Shown: positions 1 to 7,297 of the stretch, piece by piece
Position numbering within the stretch: the stretch's first letter is position 1
Layout of the letters: each line of letters starts with the position of its first letter
NCBI GenBank assembly: GCA_937911885.1
Contig: CALDPW010000185.1
Span: forward strand, 1 to 12,576
Origin: an uncultured Clostridia bacterium
GTDB taxonomy: Bacteria; Bacillota; Clostridia; Christensenellales; UBA1242
Direction of reading: 5' to 3'
Length of the DNA stretch: 12,576 bases
Program-made: the position numbers and the translations under genes
The notes under the pieces: model-generated
Told to the model about the DNA's origin: nothing
Databases searched by the model: none
The model's input: only the letters and a program-made list of their open reading frames with translations

Positions 1-82
1 TTATTTTTTGATTAGAGTCAGTTATACAATTAGATGGCCCTGTTTTTAGTTCATAAGAACAAATAGTAAAATCTTGACGCAT
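1..82 (-). CDS. Possible 5' end of a leftward gene, partial, function unknown
   Basis: On the minus strand a frame stays open from a stop near 205 to the window edge. The only ATG in it that leaves the neighbouring gene free is at 82-80. The visible N-terminus starts MRQDFTICSYELKTG and has a mixed composition with two cysteines, which looks like real protein rather than random AT-rich sequence. There is no convincing ribosome site upstream. A TTG at 115-113 is an alternative start. If real, the gene is divergent from the one starting at 126. The stretch is too short to assign a family, and it could be a chance open frame. Confidence 0.3.
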   Translation of the reverse strand, partial: MRQDFTICSYELKTGPSNCITDSNQKI

Positions 83-125
83 AGCATTAATAGTTCTTTT
101 TATATCATAAAACAAACTTGTTAAA

Positions 126-407
126 ATGTTAAATATTTCGATTAGAACTTTTTTTAGAAGAAAAAGTGTTGCTTTAAAAAATTTGGCTAAAAATTTGGTA
201 TTGTTAGGTTATAGTGCCGAAAAGTTGAATGAATATTTAAATAGTGAACATTGGTTGTTAAATACCTATAAGCAACATTACTATAATCAAGTTAATCATC
301 AAAAAATTGATAACAACTTATTTAATTATAAGCTGTTAAAAAATGTTATGTTCGAAATTAATAATCCGTTTAAAGAAAATTACAAAAACTATAGATTTTC
401 ATCGTAA
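126..407 (+). CDS. Hypothetical protein, 93 residues
   Basis: I do not recognise this protein. It is basic at the N-terminus (RTFFRRKS near residues 7-14), then probably helical (residues 15-50, including LLGYSAEKLNEYL), then rich in Asn, Tyr and Lys. There is no signal peptide or membrane segment. The helical stretch loosely recalls the short repeats of RecX-type regulators, but the match is too weak to name. The ATG is the first possible start after an in-frame stop at 108-110 and has no clear ribosome site, so the start is uncertain. Its last 19 bases overlap the tail of the convergent gene at 389-1150, and no hairpin separates the two. It is more likely a host or accessory gene than part of the phage block. 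Confidence 0.5.
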   Translation: MLNISIRTFFRRKSVALKNLAKNLVLLGYSAEKLNEYLNSEHWLLNTYKQHYYNQVNHQKIDNNLFNYKLLKNVMFEINNPFKENYKNYRFSS

Positions 408-1150
408 AAATTTGTGGAAGTATTTTGTTTGTTTTTGTGTGTATGTGTGTTTACTTCGTGCCTTTTTGGAAAATAAAGTAAAAATAAAATTATTAATACT
501 GGCATTAGTGTAACGCAAATTATAAATACACAAACGGGATTTGATAATGGAGTTAATTTTGAATAGTCGTAACCATTAAAAACGCTAATTTGTTCGGTAT
601 TTAGTGCAATATTATTTATTGAATTTGTATATCCCGAATAAATATATCCAATATTTCCATTAAACTCAGTTAAATACCAAATAGTTCCATTAAAATCAAT
701 TGCTTCTTCGCCAATTATTTTGCCAATATATTTCAAGTTTTTAGTCCCGCTTGGTATTTGGCAAATTATGTTGTTAACCACATCTTTAATTACTGGTGTG
801 CTACGCATGTAACACGCAGAATTATTAATGTTAAATGTAACATTTTGTGGATAAGGCATTAATGGAATATTGCTTACTAATGTTAAATTTTCTTTTTTAA
901 CATATCCAATTATTCCACAGTATTCAACCTTATAATATTCATTATTATAATTGCTTAAAATCTTAACAAAATATGTGTTTTCAGCTAAGCACCACTTATT
1001 TGAAACACTTTCATCAAACTCAGCACTTTTATAAATATAAGTGTTTGAGTTTTTTATTTGAGCATATTGTGGAGATTTTGCATTAACAGTTATATTTGTG
1101 GTGGTTATTAACAATATAACGCTTAATAAAATAAATAATTTTTTAATCAT
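389..1150 (-). CDS. Exported SH3-like domain protein with C-terminal membrane anchor
   Basis: The protein has 253 residues. An N-terminal signal peptide (MIKK, then a hydrophobic run to about residue 22) ends in a plausible cleavage site after TVNA (residue 24). Two bacterial SH3-like segments follow, about residues 28-93 (EYYKVEYCGIIGYVKKENL) and 112-173 (ACYMRSTP, then IWYLTEFNGNIGYIYSGY). A hydrophobic helix at about 206-227 followed by PKRH suggests a C-terminal anchor with a cytoplasmic tail. Such domains usually bind cell-wall peptides or peptidoglycan. No catalytic domain is visible, so it is not a recognisable lysin. It is transcribed away from the phage block. The ATG has no ribosome site and lies about 6 bases after a -10-like TAAACT, so the mRNA may be leaderless. 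It is probably a host envelope gene. Confidence 0.75.
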   Translation of the reverse strand: MIKKLFILLSVILLITTTNITVNAKSPQYAQIKNSNTYIYKSAEFDESVSNKWCLAENTYFVKILSNYNNEYYKVEYCGIIGYVKKENLTLVSNIPLMPYPQNVTFNINNSACYMRSTPVIKDVVNNIICQIPSGTKNLKYIGKIIGEEAIDFNGTIWYLTEFNGNIGYIYSGYTNSINNIALNTEQISVFNGYDYSKLTPLSNPVCVFIICVTLMPVLIILFLLYFPKRHEVNTHTHKNKQNTSTNFYDENL

Positions 1151-1154
1151 ATTA

Positions 1155-1170
1155 TTAGTTTACACTAAAA
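1155..1170 (-). promoter_or_regulatory. Promoter/operator-like element of the leftward SH3 gene
   Basis: Read on the minus strand the site is TTTTAGTGTAAACTAA, an imperfect palindrome with arms TTAGT and ACTAA around four bases. It contains a -10-like TAAACT (1162-1157) six bases before the ATG at 1150. No good -35 is visible 17 bases further upstream, where the sequence is a T-rich run. Extended to 18 bases, it matches the palindrome at 12095-12112 at 15 positions, with the -10-like hexamer at the same offset. An operator role is inferred. Confidence 0.4.
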
Positions 1171-1214
1171 CAAATAAATTAAAAAAAATAATAAAAATCG
1201 GATTTTAGTTAAAA

Positions 1215-2675
1215 ATGCAGAAATTAAAAGAAAGAAAACAAAAATTGGAATTATTAAAACAATTTAATAGCGTTTGTGCAGAAATTAAAAGACGCAAAGC
1301 AAACAATAAATTAGCTTTTTATAATACGGGAAAAAAGATACATAAAAAGCAACTTAATTTTCATAAATGTTGCAAGCGTAACAGATGGGTTTTTGGTGGA
1401 AATCGAAGTGGCAAAACAGAGTGTGGAGCTGTTGAAACGGTTTGGCTTGCTAGAGGAATTCATCCATACAAACAAAATAAGGATAACATTAGCTGTTGGG
1501 TTGTTAGTTTAAGCACACAAGTTCAGCGAGACGTTGCACAAAGTAAAATTTTATATTATTTAAATCCTGATTGGATTAGTGATATTGTTATGATTAGTGG
1601 ATCTAAAAGTGCAGCTTCAATGGGAGTTATTGATTTTATTGTTGTAAAAAATATTTTTGGTGGAACTAGTAAAATTGGGTTTAAAAGTTGTGATCAGGGG
1701 CGAGAAAAGTTTCAGGGAACAAGTTTGGATTTTGTTTGGTTTGATGAGGAGCCTCCATATGATATTTATTTGGAATGCAAAATGAGAGTTTTAGATAAAC
1801 AGGGGCAAATTTTTGGAACAATGACGCCACTTAAAGGTTTAACGTGGGTATATAATGAAATTTATTTAAATAGCCATAATGATGCGCAAGTTTGGTGTGA
1901 TTTTATGTCGTGGGAAGACAATCCATTTTTAAATAAGTCCGAAATTGAATCTTTAACTAATTCCTTAAATGCAGATGAATTAAATTCCAGAAAATATGGC
2001 AAATTTGGTGCAAATGGTGGAATGGTTTATTGTGAGTTTGATGAAAATATTCATGTAATTGAACCATTTCAAATTCCGTTGGATTGGCAAGATATGTTAA
2101 GTATTGATCCTGGGTTAAATAATCCACTTAGTTGTCATTGGTATGCATGTGATTATGATGGAAACATATATGTTGTTGCAGAGCATTATGAAGCTAAAAA
2201 GGATATTAATTATCATACACAAAAAATTAAGAGTATTTGTCAAAATTTAGGATGGAAAACTCTAAGTAATGGTAACTATTATGCATTAATTGATAGTGCG
2301 GCAAATCAAAAAACTTTAGCATCTTCTAAAAGTGTTGCAGAGTTGTTTTTAGAGCATGGAATAACAGTTAATACTAACGTAAATAAAAATTTGTTTGTAG
2401 GTATTCAAAGAGTTAAAAGTTACTTAAAAAATGCACAAGGAAAAACTAAATTATATATTTTTAGCAATTGTGTAAATTTAATTAGGGAAATAAAAGGATA
2501 TTTTTGGAAGGATGGCGATACACCATATAAACGAGATGATCACTGTTTAGATGAACTTAGATATTACATTATGAATAGACCAGACATTCCTAAACAAATG
2601 TTGCAAAAAAGCTTGGTTCAAAAGGATAAAGAACGCTTATTAAAAAAAATTAAAAACGGAAATAGCATGTTATGA
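1215..2675 (+). CDS. terL: Phage terminase large subunit
   Basis: This is the DNA-packaging motor: an ATPase that drives DNA into the procapsid and a nuclease that cuts the concatemer. The length of 486 residues is normal for the family. The Walker A motif is GGNRSGKT (61-68), Walker B is VWFDEEP (174-180, with Asp177 and Glu178), and the coupling motif is FGTMTP (200-205). The RNase H-type nuclease residues are probably Asp298 (SIDPG), Asp360 (ALIDSA) and Asp446 within DDHCLDELRYY. Both activities therefore look intact. It opens the rightward phage block, and its stop overlaps the next start (ATGA). The ATG at 1215 has no strong ribosome site (GGA only at about 1200), so the exact start is less certain. 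No clear promoter is visible between it and the divergent SH3 gene. Confidence 0.93.
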   Translation: MQKLKERKQKLELLKQFNSVCAEIKRRKANNKLAFYNTGKKIHKKQLNFHKCCKRNRWVFGGNRSGKTECGAVETVWLARGIHPYKQNKDNISCWVVSLSTQVQRDVAQSKILYYLNPDWISDIVMISGSKSAASMGVIDFIVVKNIFGGTSKIGFKSCDQGREKFQGTSLDFVWFDEEPPYDIYLECKMRVLDKQGQIFGTMTPLKGLTWVYNEIYLNSHNDAQVWCDFMSWEDNPFLNKSEIESLTNSLNADELNSRKYGKFGANGGMVYCEFDENIHVIEPFQIPLDWQDMLSIDPGLNNPLSCHWYACDYDGNIYVVAEHYEAKKDINYHTQKIKSICQNLGWKTLSNGNYYALIDSAANQKTLASSKSVAELFLEHGITVNTNVNKNLFVGIQRVKSYLKNAQGKTKLYIFSNCVNLIREIKGYFWKDGDTPYKRDDHCLDELRYYIMNRPDIPKQMLQKSLVQKDKERLLKKIKNGNSML

Positions 2676-2950
2676 AAAATCTAAACGAAAAACTAAATGA
2701 TGTTTTAATAAAAAAGGCGATAGGATATAGCGTTGAGGAAAGCGTTTGTGAGTATGGAATGTGTGATGATGAGTTGAAATTAATTAAAAAAAAGATTTCT
2801 AAAAAATATTATCCACCCGACTTAAATGCAATAAATCTTTTAATATCAAACAAATCAACAAATGAATATATTAATTTTTCGGATGAAGAACTAGAACAAG
2901 AAAAAAACAGATTATTAAACTTGTTAAAGGAGGAAAATGATGGAGATTAA
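2672..2950 (+). CDS. Small phage protein, possibly terminase-small-subunit-related
   Basis: The protein has 92 residues, is charged and is probably helical. The stretch IKKAIGYSVEESV (13-25), then KLIKKKISKKYYPPDLNAIN, ending in LL (56-57), resembles the region that in some phage small terminases reads as lysine-rich, then PPD, then A-x-x-x-L-L. This resemblance is from memory of the families and was not searched. Small terminase subunits recognise packaging sites and regulate the large subunit. They usually lie before the large-subunit gene, whereas this one lies just after it, translationally coupled by an ATGA overlap. The short length would make it only part of a normal small subunit. It could equally be an unrelated morphogenesis factor. 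Confidence 0.6.
   Translation: MKNLNEKLNDVLIKKAIGYSVEESVCEYGMCDDELKLIKKKISKKYYPPDLNAINLLISNKSTNEYINFSDEELEQEKNRLLNLLKEENDGD
2926..2933 (+). promoter_or_regulatory. Strong ribosome binding site (AAAGGAGG)
   Basis: Two adjacent ATG codons follow, at 2937 and 2940. The spacing is three bases to the first and six to the second, so the second is the better-placed start. The site lies inside the end of the preceding gene. Confidence 0.75.
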
Positions 2951-3158
2951 TCCAACCAACAAAAATATTGCTTGCGAAATTATGTGTTGCAAAAACAAAG
3001 CAAATTATGTTGTAAAAAATGATAAATCAATTTTTAACAATCAGTTGTTTATATGCGATAGTTGTTTAAAAGAATTACATAATTTATTTTCAAAGTTTAC
3101 AACACCTAAAAGCATAAAGAACATTTACAAAAAAGGAGAACAAAGTGGGAAAAAATAA
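2940..3158 (+). CDS. Small cysteine-rich protein, zinc-ribbon-like
   Basis: The protein has 72 residues when started at the second ATG, or 73 from 2937. Cysteines are arranged as Cys-x3-Cys-Cys (CEIMCC, from about residue 11) and Cys-x2-Cys (ICDSC, about residues 39-43), with 23 residues between the two groups. This is a plausible four-ligand zinc site of treble-clef or ribbon type. The C-terminus is basic (KKGEQSGKK). The function is not recognisable. The gene sits between the packaging genes and the portal and overlaps both neighbours, so it belongs to the same transcription unit. A nucleic-acid or protein adaptor role in packaging is possible but only inferred. Confidence 0.65.
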   Translation: MEINPTNKNIACEIMCCKNKANYVVKNDKSIFNNQLFICDSCLKELHNLFSKFTTPKSIKNIYKKGEQSGKK

Positions 3159-5025
3159 TTTAGATAATCAAGATTTGGTAGTTGAAATTATTAACGATTT
3201 TAAACAAAGACAGCAAGAACGAAAACAGTTTGAAAGCAAATGGCAACTAAACCTAAACTTTTTTATGGGAAATCAGTATTGTTCCATAAATGGCAATAAT
3301 GAAGTTGTAGATTTTGAAAAACAATTTTTTTGGCAAGAGCGTGAGGTGTTTAATCATATTGCTCCTATTGTTGAACTTCGCTTATCAAAACTAACAAAAG
3401 TTAGGCCAAGTATGACAGTTATTCCATTTTCAGATACTACTAATGATATTAATTGTGCAAAAGTTAGTAAAAACATTTTAAAAGCAACAAGTTACAAATT
3501 AAATTTAACTTCAATCATATCAAAAGCAACTGCTTGGAGTGAAATTTGTGGAACTTCGTTTTATAAAGTATTGTGGAATAGCGATGTTGGCGATGTTGTG
3601 TTTAAAAACGAAAATGGTGAAACAATTAGAGAGGGCGAGGTTCAAATTGAAGTTGTTAGCCCTTTTGAAATATATCCCGATAGTGCTAGTTACAATGCCT
3701 TAGAAGATGTTAAAAGCATTATGCATGTTAAAGCTTTTGATGTTGATGCAATTAAAAACATTTGGGGTGTAGATGTTAAAGGTGAAGATATTGATGTTTA
3801 TTCGCTTGATACAATAAATAACATTGGTGGTCTTGGATACATTGCTCACACAAACACATCAGCTCGAAAAATTAAACATAATTCAGCACTAGTTATTGAA
3901 AAATATGAAAGTCCAACAGTTAAATATCCTTTTGGTAGATTAATTATTGTTGCAGGAGATAAGTTGGTTTATGTTGGTGAATTACCATATATTAATGCAA
4001 ACAATAACGAAAGAGGTTTTCCTTTTGTTCGTCAATGTTCTATTGTTAATCCTGGCAGTTTTTGGGGTTCAAGTGTTATTGAGCGTTGCATACCAATTCA
4101 GCGAAGTTTTAATGCAATAAAAAATAGAAAACATGAGTTTTTAAACAGACTATCAATGGGTGTTTTGGCTGTTGAGGATGGATCGGTTGATACAGATAAT
4201 TTAGAAGAAGAAGGAATGGCTCCTGGAAAGGTTTTGATTTATCGTCAAGGAAGCTCAATTCCTCGATTATTAAATTCTTCTAATGTTCCTGTTGATTTTG
4301 GATATGAGGAAGATAGATTGCAAAATGAATTTTTAACAGTTTCGGGTGTTAGTGATTTGCTTAGATCTTCTAGTATTTCCTCAAATTTAAGTGGAACAGC
4401 TTTGCAGCTTTTAATTGAACAAGATGAAGCTAGACTTATTAGCAGTGCCGAACAAATTAGGGAGGCTGTTAAAGAAATTAGCAAACAAATTTTGCGACTA
4501 TACAAGCAATTTATTACAAATAAAAAAGCATCAAAATTGGTTGCTGATAATGGCAATATTGAAATGTTTTATTGGAATAATTCCGATATTAATTCGGATG
4601 ATGTGGTGTTTGAAACCGAAAATGAGTTAAACGAAAGTTTGGCTCAAAAACGTACAATGATTTTTGATATTTATAATTCGGGATTGCTTAACGATGAACA
4701 AGGAAAAATTTCGAATAGCACCAGACAAAAAATATTGGAGCAACTTGGCTTTGGTGTTTGGGATAACAGTCAAGATGTTAAAGCTTTGCAAGTTAAACGT
4801 GCTAACAAAGAAAATTTGAATTTGGTAACTACAAATGTTATTAACAATCCAGTTGAAATTGATGATCACAACATTCACATTAACGAGCACATTTGTTTTA
4901 TGCTTAGCGAAGACTTTGAAAAGGCAGCAAAAAACAATAGCAACACTGAAAGTGTGTTGCTAAACCATATTAAACAACACAAACAATTTATGTTGTTAAC
5001 AAATCAAGTTAGTAAGGAGGAATAG
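3145..5025 (+). CDS. Phage portal protein, P22-type
   Basis: The 626-residue length fits the long portals of P22-like podoviruses rather than the 400-500 residues usual in siphophages. Portals form the dodecameric ring at one capsid vertex through which DNA enters and leaves. Family-like features include an early basic/aromatic segment (about 25-70, including FFWQEREVFNHI), VSPFEIYPD (about 170), a segment with many charged helices near 326-341 (RKHEFLNRLSMG) and SGTALQLLIEQDEAR near residue 415, typical of the clip and stem region. The start is GTG at 3145, six bases after GGAG (3135-3138), and overlaps the previous gene by 14 bases. No internal stop or frameshift is seen. The family call comes from remembered patterns. 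Confidence 0.9.
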   Translation: MGKNNLDNQDLVVEIINDFKQRQQERKQFESKWQLNLNFFMGNQYCSINGNNEVVDFEKQFFWQEREVFNHIAPIVELRLSKLTKVRPSMTVIPFSDTTNDINCAKVSKNILKATSYKLNLTSIISKATAWSEICGTSFYKVLWNSDVGDVVFKNENGETIREGEVQIEVVSPFEIYPDSASYNALEDVKSIMHVKAFDVDAIKNIWGVDVKGEDIDVYSLDTINNIGGLGYIAHTNTSARKIKHNSALVIEKYESPTVKYPFGRLIIVAGDKLVYVGELPYINANNNERGFPFVRQCSIVNPGSFWGSSVIERCIPIQRSFNAIKNRKHEFLNRLSMGVLAVEDGSVDTDNLEEEGMAPGKVLIYRQGSSIPRLLNSSNVPVDFGYEEDRLQNEFLTVSGVSDLLRSSSISSNLSGTALQLLIEQDEARLISSAEQIREAVKEISKQILRLYKQFITNKKASKLVADNGNIEMFYWNNSDINSDDVVFETENELNESLAQKRTMIFDIYNSGLLNDEQGKISNSTRQKILEQLGFGVWDNSQDVKALQVKRANKENLNLVTTNVINNPVEIDDHNIHINEHICFMLSEDFEKAAKNNSNTESVLLNHIKQHKQFMLLTNQVSKEE

Positions 5026-5028
5026 ATA

Positions 5029-5664
5029 ATGGAAAACAGAGAACAACCAACCAATGTTTTATTAGGCTCAATCTCGGAGGAGGAACAATGTAGTGGAGCA
5101 GGCGAACAAACCTTAGTTGGCTCTCAAAGCAAATTTAAGGATTTAAAGAGTTTAGAGCAGGCGTATTTAAACTTGCAATCCGAATTTACTCGAAAGTGTC
5201 AAAAATTAAGTGAATTAGAAAAATGTAAAAATGATAATTTAATTATGGATAATTCCAGAGTTAAACCATTTTATGAAGAAGAAAATTGGCAAGAAAATGT
5301 TGGCCAGTTTTTGTTAGCTAATCCTGATGCTAAAGAGTTTGCGAGCGAAATTGTGAATGAAATTATTAAGGATAAAGATTTGGCATCAAGCCCAAACTCC
5401 CTTCAATTGGCATACAATAAAATTCTTGCAAGCAAATATATTCCAACAAATAAGTTAATTGAAAGTGAAGATTTTATTAACACTTATATTTTAACAAACG
5501 AAAAAATTAAAGAAAAAATAATTAATAATTATATAAAAGGTTTAAACAATCAAACACCAAAAGTTATTGCTTCTTCAAAACTTAGTTCGGTTGGACTTAC
5601 GCCTAACAAAAAAGCATCCAATTTAGAAGAAGCAAGAAAAATGGTAACCGATTTGTTTAAATAG
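5029..5664 (+). CDS. Capsid scaffolding protein
   Basis: The protein has 211 residues, is acidic and is mainly helical, and lies directly between portal and major capsid genes, the standard scaffold position. The N-terminal part is low complexity with Glu, Gln and Ser. Residues 36-66 (FKDLKSLEQAYLNLQ, then a stretch rich in Lys, Glu and Leu) look like the helix that begins many phage scaffolds. The C-terminus is basic (SNLEEARKMVTDLFK), as expected for a segment that binds the inner capsid face. There is no protease motif, so it is a plain scaffold rather than a fused prohead protease. AAGGAGG at 5014-5020, inside the end of the portal gene, sets the ATG at 5029. Confidence 0.82.
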   Translation: MENREQPTNVLLGSISEEEQCSGAGEQTLVGSQSKFKDLKSLEQAYLNLQSEFTRKCQKLSELEKCKNDNLIMDNSRVKPFYEEENWQENVGQFLLANPDAKEFASEIVNEIIKDKDLASSPNSLQLAYNKILASKYIPTNKLIESEDFINTYILTNEKIKEKIINNYIKGLNNQTPKVIASSKLSSVGLTPNKKASNLEEARKMVTDLFK

Positions 5665-5673
5665 AGGAGAAAT

Positions 5674-6855
5674 ATGGTTACTTTAACTACTGCAGAAAAT
5701 GCACTAAAAACAGTTTATTTGGGAGTTGTTTCCGACCAATTAAACATTAATGCGAACCCATTATTAGCAAAAATTAAGCACTCAAATGCCGATGTTTGGG
5801 GTAAGGAAATTAGAAAACTTGCTCCTTATGGAATCAATGGCGGTATTGGTGCTGGAAGTGAAGATGGAAGTTTGCCTAAAGCAAGTGGAAACAAATATGT
5901 TCAATTTGTTAGCACATTAAAAAACCTATATGGAACAATTGAAATTTCAGATAAAGCTATTAGAGCAAGTCAAAACAATGCTGGTGCATTTGTTAACTTG
6001 TTAAATGCCGAAATGGAAGGTTTAATTAAAGCTAGCACATTTAACCTAAGTCGCATGCTATATGGCGATGGTAGTGGATTTTTAACAAAAAATTATACTG
6101 GTGGTAATGGACAAACCAACTGGATTATGCCAGATAATATCAACAATTTTATGGAAGGCATGGTTATTAGATTTTATAGTGAAGATGCTGAAGATTATGA
6201 GCAATTTACAGGACCAGTAACAATTACTTCTATTGATAGAGTTGAAGGTAAAGTTTATTTTAATAAAACTTTTGGTAGCCCACTTGATCCAGTAACCGAA
6301 TGGCCAGTTGTTCAAGATAGTTATGGAATGGAAATAACAGGTCTTGGCAAAATTTTTGGATCAGACGATATGTTATATGGTGTTTCACGTTCAACTAATA
6401 AGTGGATGAAACCATATGTTCAAACAGGTGTTGGTGAAATTACAGATGTTGTAATTCAAAAAGCGATTGATACACTGGATGAAAACACAGGATCAACAGT
6501 TGACTTTATTACCTGTTCAAGTGCTGTAAAACGCGCATATCAATCATATTTAAGTGGTTTTAAACGTAACGTTGATGTTATGGATTTACAAGGTGGATAT
6601 AAAGCAATTTCTTATAACGGAATTCCTTTGGTATCTGATAGATTTGTAGGCAAAAACGATATGTATTTGTTAAACACAAAAGAATTTACCATGCACGAAC
6701 TTTGTGATTGGCAATGGTTAGAAGGTGATGATGGTAAAATCATTCGCCAAGTTGCTGGACATCCAACATATACTGCTACTTTGGTTAAGTATGCTGATTT
6801 GATTTGTGATAAGCCAAATGGACAAGCTAAATTAAGTGGTATTACTGTTGAATAA
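5674..6855 (+). CDS. Major capsid protein, HK97-fold
   Basis: The protein has 393 residues and forms the icosahedral shell. The N-terminus (TTAENALKTVYLGVVSDQLN) and residues 42-66 (WGKEIRKLAPYGINGGIG and onward) strongly resemble capsid proteins common in Clostridia prophages. LKNLYGTIEISDKAIRASQ (82-100) and GLIKASTFNLSRMLYGDGSG (116-135) fit the HK97 spine helix and P domain. The end (GYKAISYNGIPLVSDR, then MYLLNTKEF) is the usual A-domain closure. A glycine-rich loop and inserted beta domain lie at about 140-225. The start follows GAGGAG nine bases after the scaffold stop. A hairpin terminator just downstream probably keeps this the most abundant message. No leading propeptide is evident. 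Confidence 0.93.
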   Translation: MVTLTTAENALKTVYLGVVSDQLNINANPLLAKIKHSNADVWGKEIRKLAPYGINGGIGAGSEDGSLPKASGNKYVQFVSTLKNLYGTIEISDKAIRASQNNAGAFVNLLNAEMEGLIKASTFNLSRMLYGDGSGFLTKNYTGGNGQTNWIMPDNINNFMEGMVIRFYSEDAEDYEQFTGPVTITSIDRVEGKVYFNKTFGSPLDPVTEWPVVQDSYGMEITGLGKIFGSDDMLYGVSRSTNKWMKPYVQTGVGEITDVVIQKAIDTLDENTGSTVDFITCSSAVKRAYQSYLSGFKRNVDVMDLQGGYKAISYNGIPLVSDRFVGKNDMYLLNTKEFTMHELCDWQWLEGDDGKIIRQVAGHPTYTATLVKYADLICDKPNGQAKLSGITVE

Positions 6856-6869
6856 TTAAAATGTTTAAG

Positions 6870-6906
6870 TTTCATGCACCAAAAAGGTGCATGAAATTTA
6901 TTTTTT
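6870..6906 (+). terminator. Rho-independent terminator after the capsid gene
   Basis: Perfect 11-bp stem TTTCATGCACC (6870-6880) and GGTGCATGAAA (6886-6896) around an AAAAA loop, then TTTATTTTTT. It lies 15 bases after the capsid stop and before the tail genes. Since no promoter is obvious between it and 6919, it probably lets part of the transcription through, setting a high capsid to tail ratio. Confidence 0.88.
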
Positions 6907-6918
6907 AAAGGTTAAGAT

Positions 6919-7287
6919 ATGAAAGTTAAAATTTTAAGTGATCCATTTAATATTACAAAACGAATAAAAACTTTAAATAAAAATTATTTTATTATGTTTA
7001 ACACAAAAACTCAAAAATACGAATTACATAATTCAAAATTTAATAACACATATTGCATAACAATTCCATTTAATAGTTTGGATGTTAGAACTATTAATTT
7101 GGTTAGACAAAGTGAAAAGACCGATGAGGTTATAGCAGAAATTGAAAATCATAATAAAAAATTACAAATCCAAACAAAAAACAAATTAAAAGAGAAATCC
7201 GAATATCAGTTAAATGAAATTTACAACTATGCAAACCGACATGTTTGCAATTATAACGGTGACGCTTTTTTGGATGTTTGGGTTTAA
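6919..7287 (+). CDS. Small phage protein of unknown function after the capsid gene
   Basis: The protein has 122 residues. The first half is beta-rich (NKNYFIMFNTKTQKYELHNS, about residues 20-39, then YCITIPFNSLDVRTINLV, about 46-63). The second half is helical and charged. Proteins of this pattern seem familiar from Clostridia phages in the same place, next to the capsid gene, but I know no function. Its position between capsid and adaptor suggests a head decoration or completion role, which is inference. AAAGG at about 6907-6911 precedes the ATG at 6919. The reading frame ends with VWV, just ahead of the strong ribosome site of the next gene. Confidence 0.72.
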   Translation: MKVKILSDPFNITKRIKTLNKNYFIMFNTKTQKYELHNSKFNNTYCITIPFNSLDVRTINLVRQSEKTDEVIAEIENHNKKLQIQTKNKLKEKSEYQLNEIYNYANRHVCNYNGDAFLDVWV

Positions 7288-7293
7288 GGAGGT
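7287..7293 (+). promoter_or_regulatory. Strong ribosome binding site (AGGAGGT) selecting a TTG start
   Basis: The motif overlaps the stop codon of the preceding gene and ends four bases before TTG at 7298. It favours this start over an upstream in-frame ATG at 7214, which would overlap the previous gene by 74 bases and has no such site. Confidence 0.75.
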
Positions 7294-7297
7294 AAAA

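Noticed and set aside
4245..4890. Open frames in other frames within the portal gene (minus 4245-4556 and 4627-4890; plus 4415-4630)
   Set aside because: They lie wholly inside the portal coding region, have no ribosome sites and read as antisense or shifted translations.
6082..6875. Minus-strand open frames inside the capsid gene (6082-6315, 6612-6875)
   Set aside because: Antisense to a confidently identified capsid gene, with no start signals.
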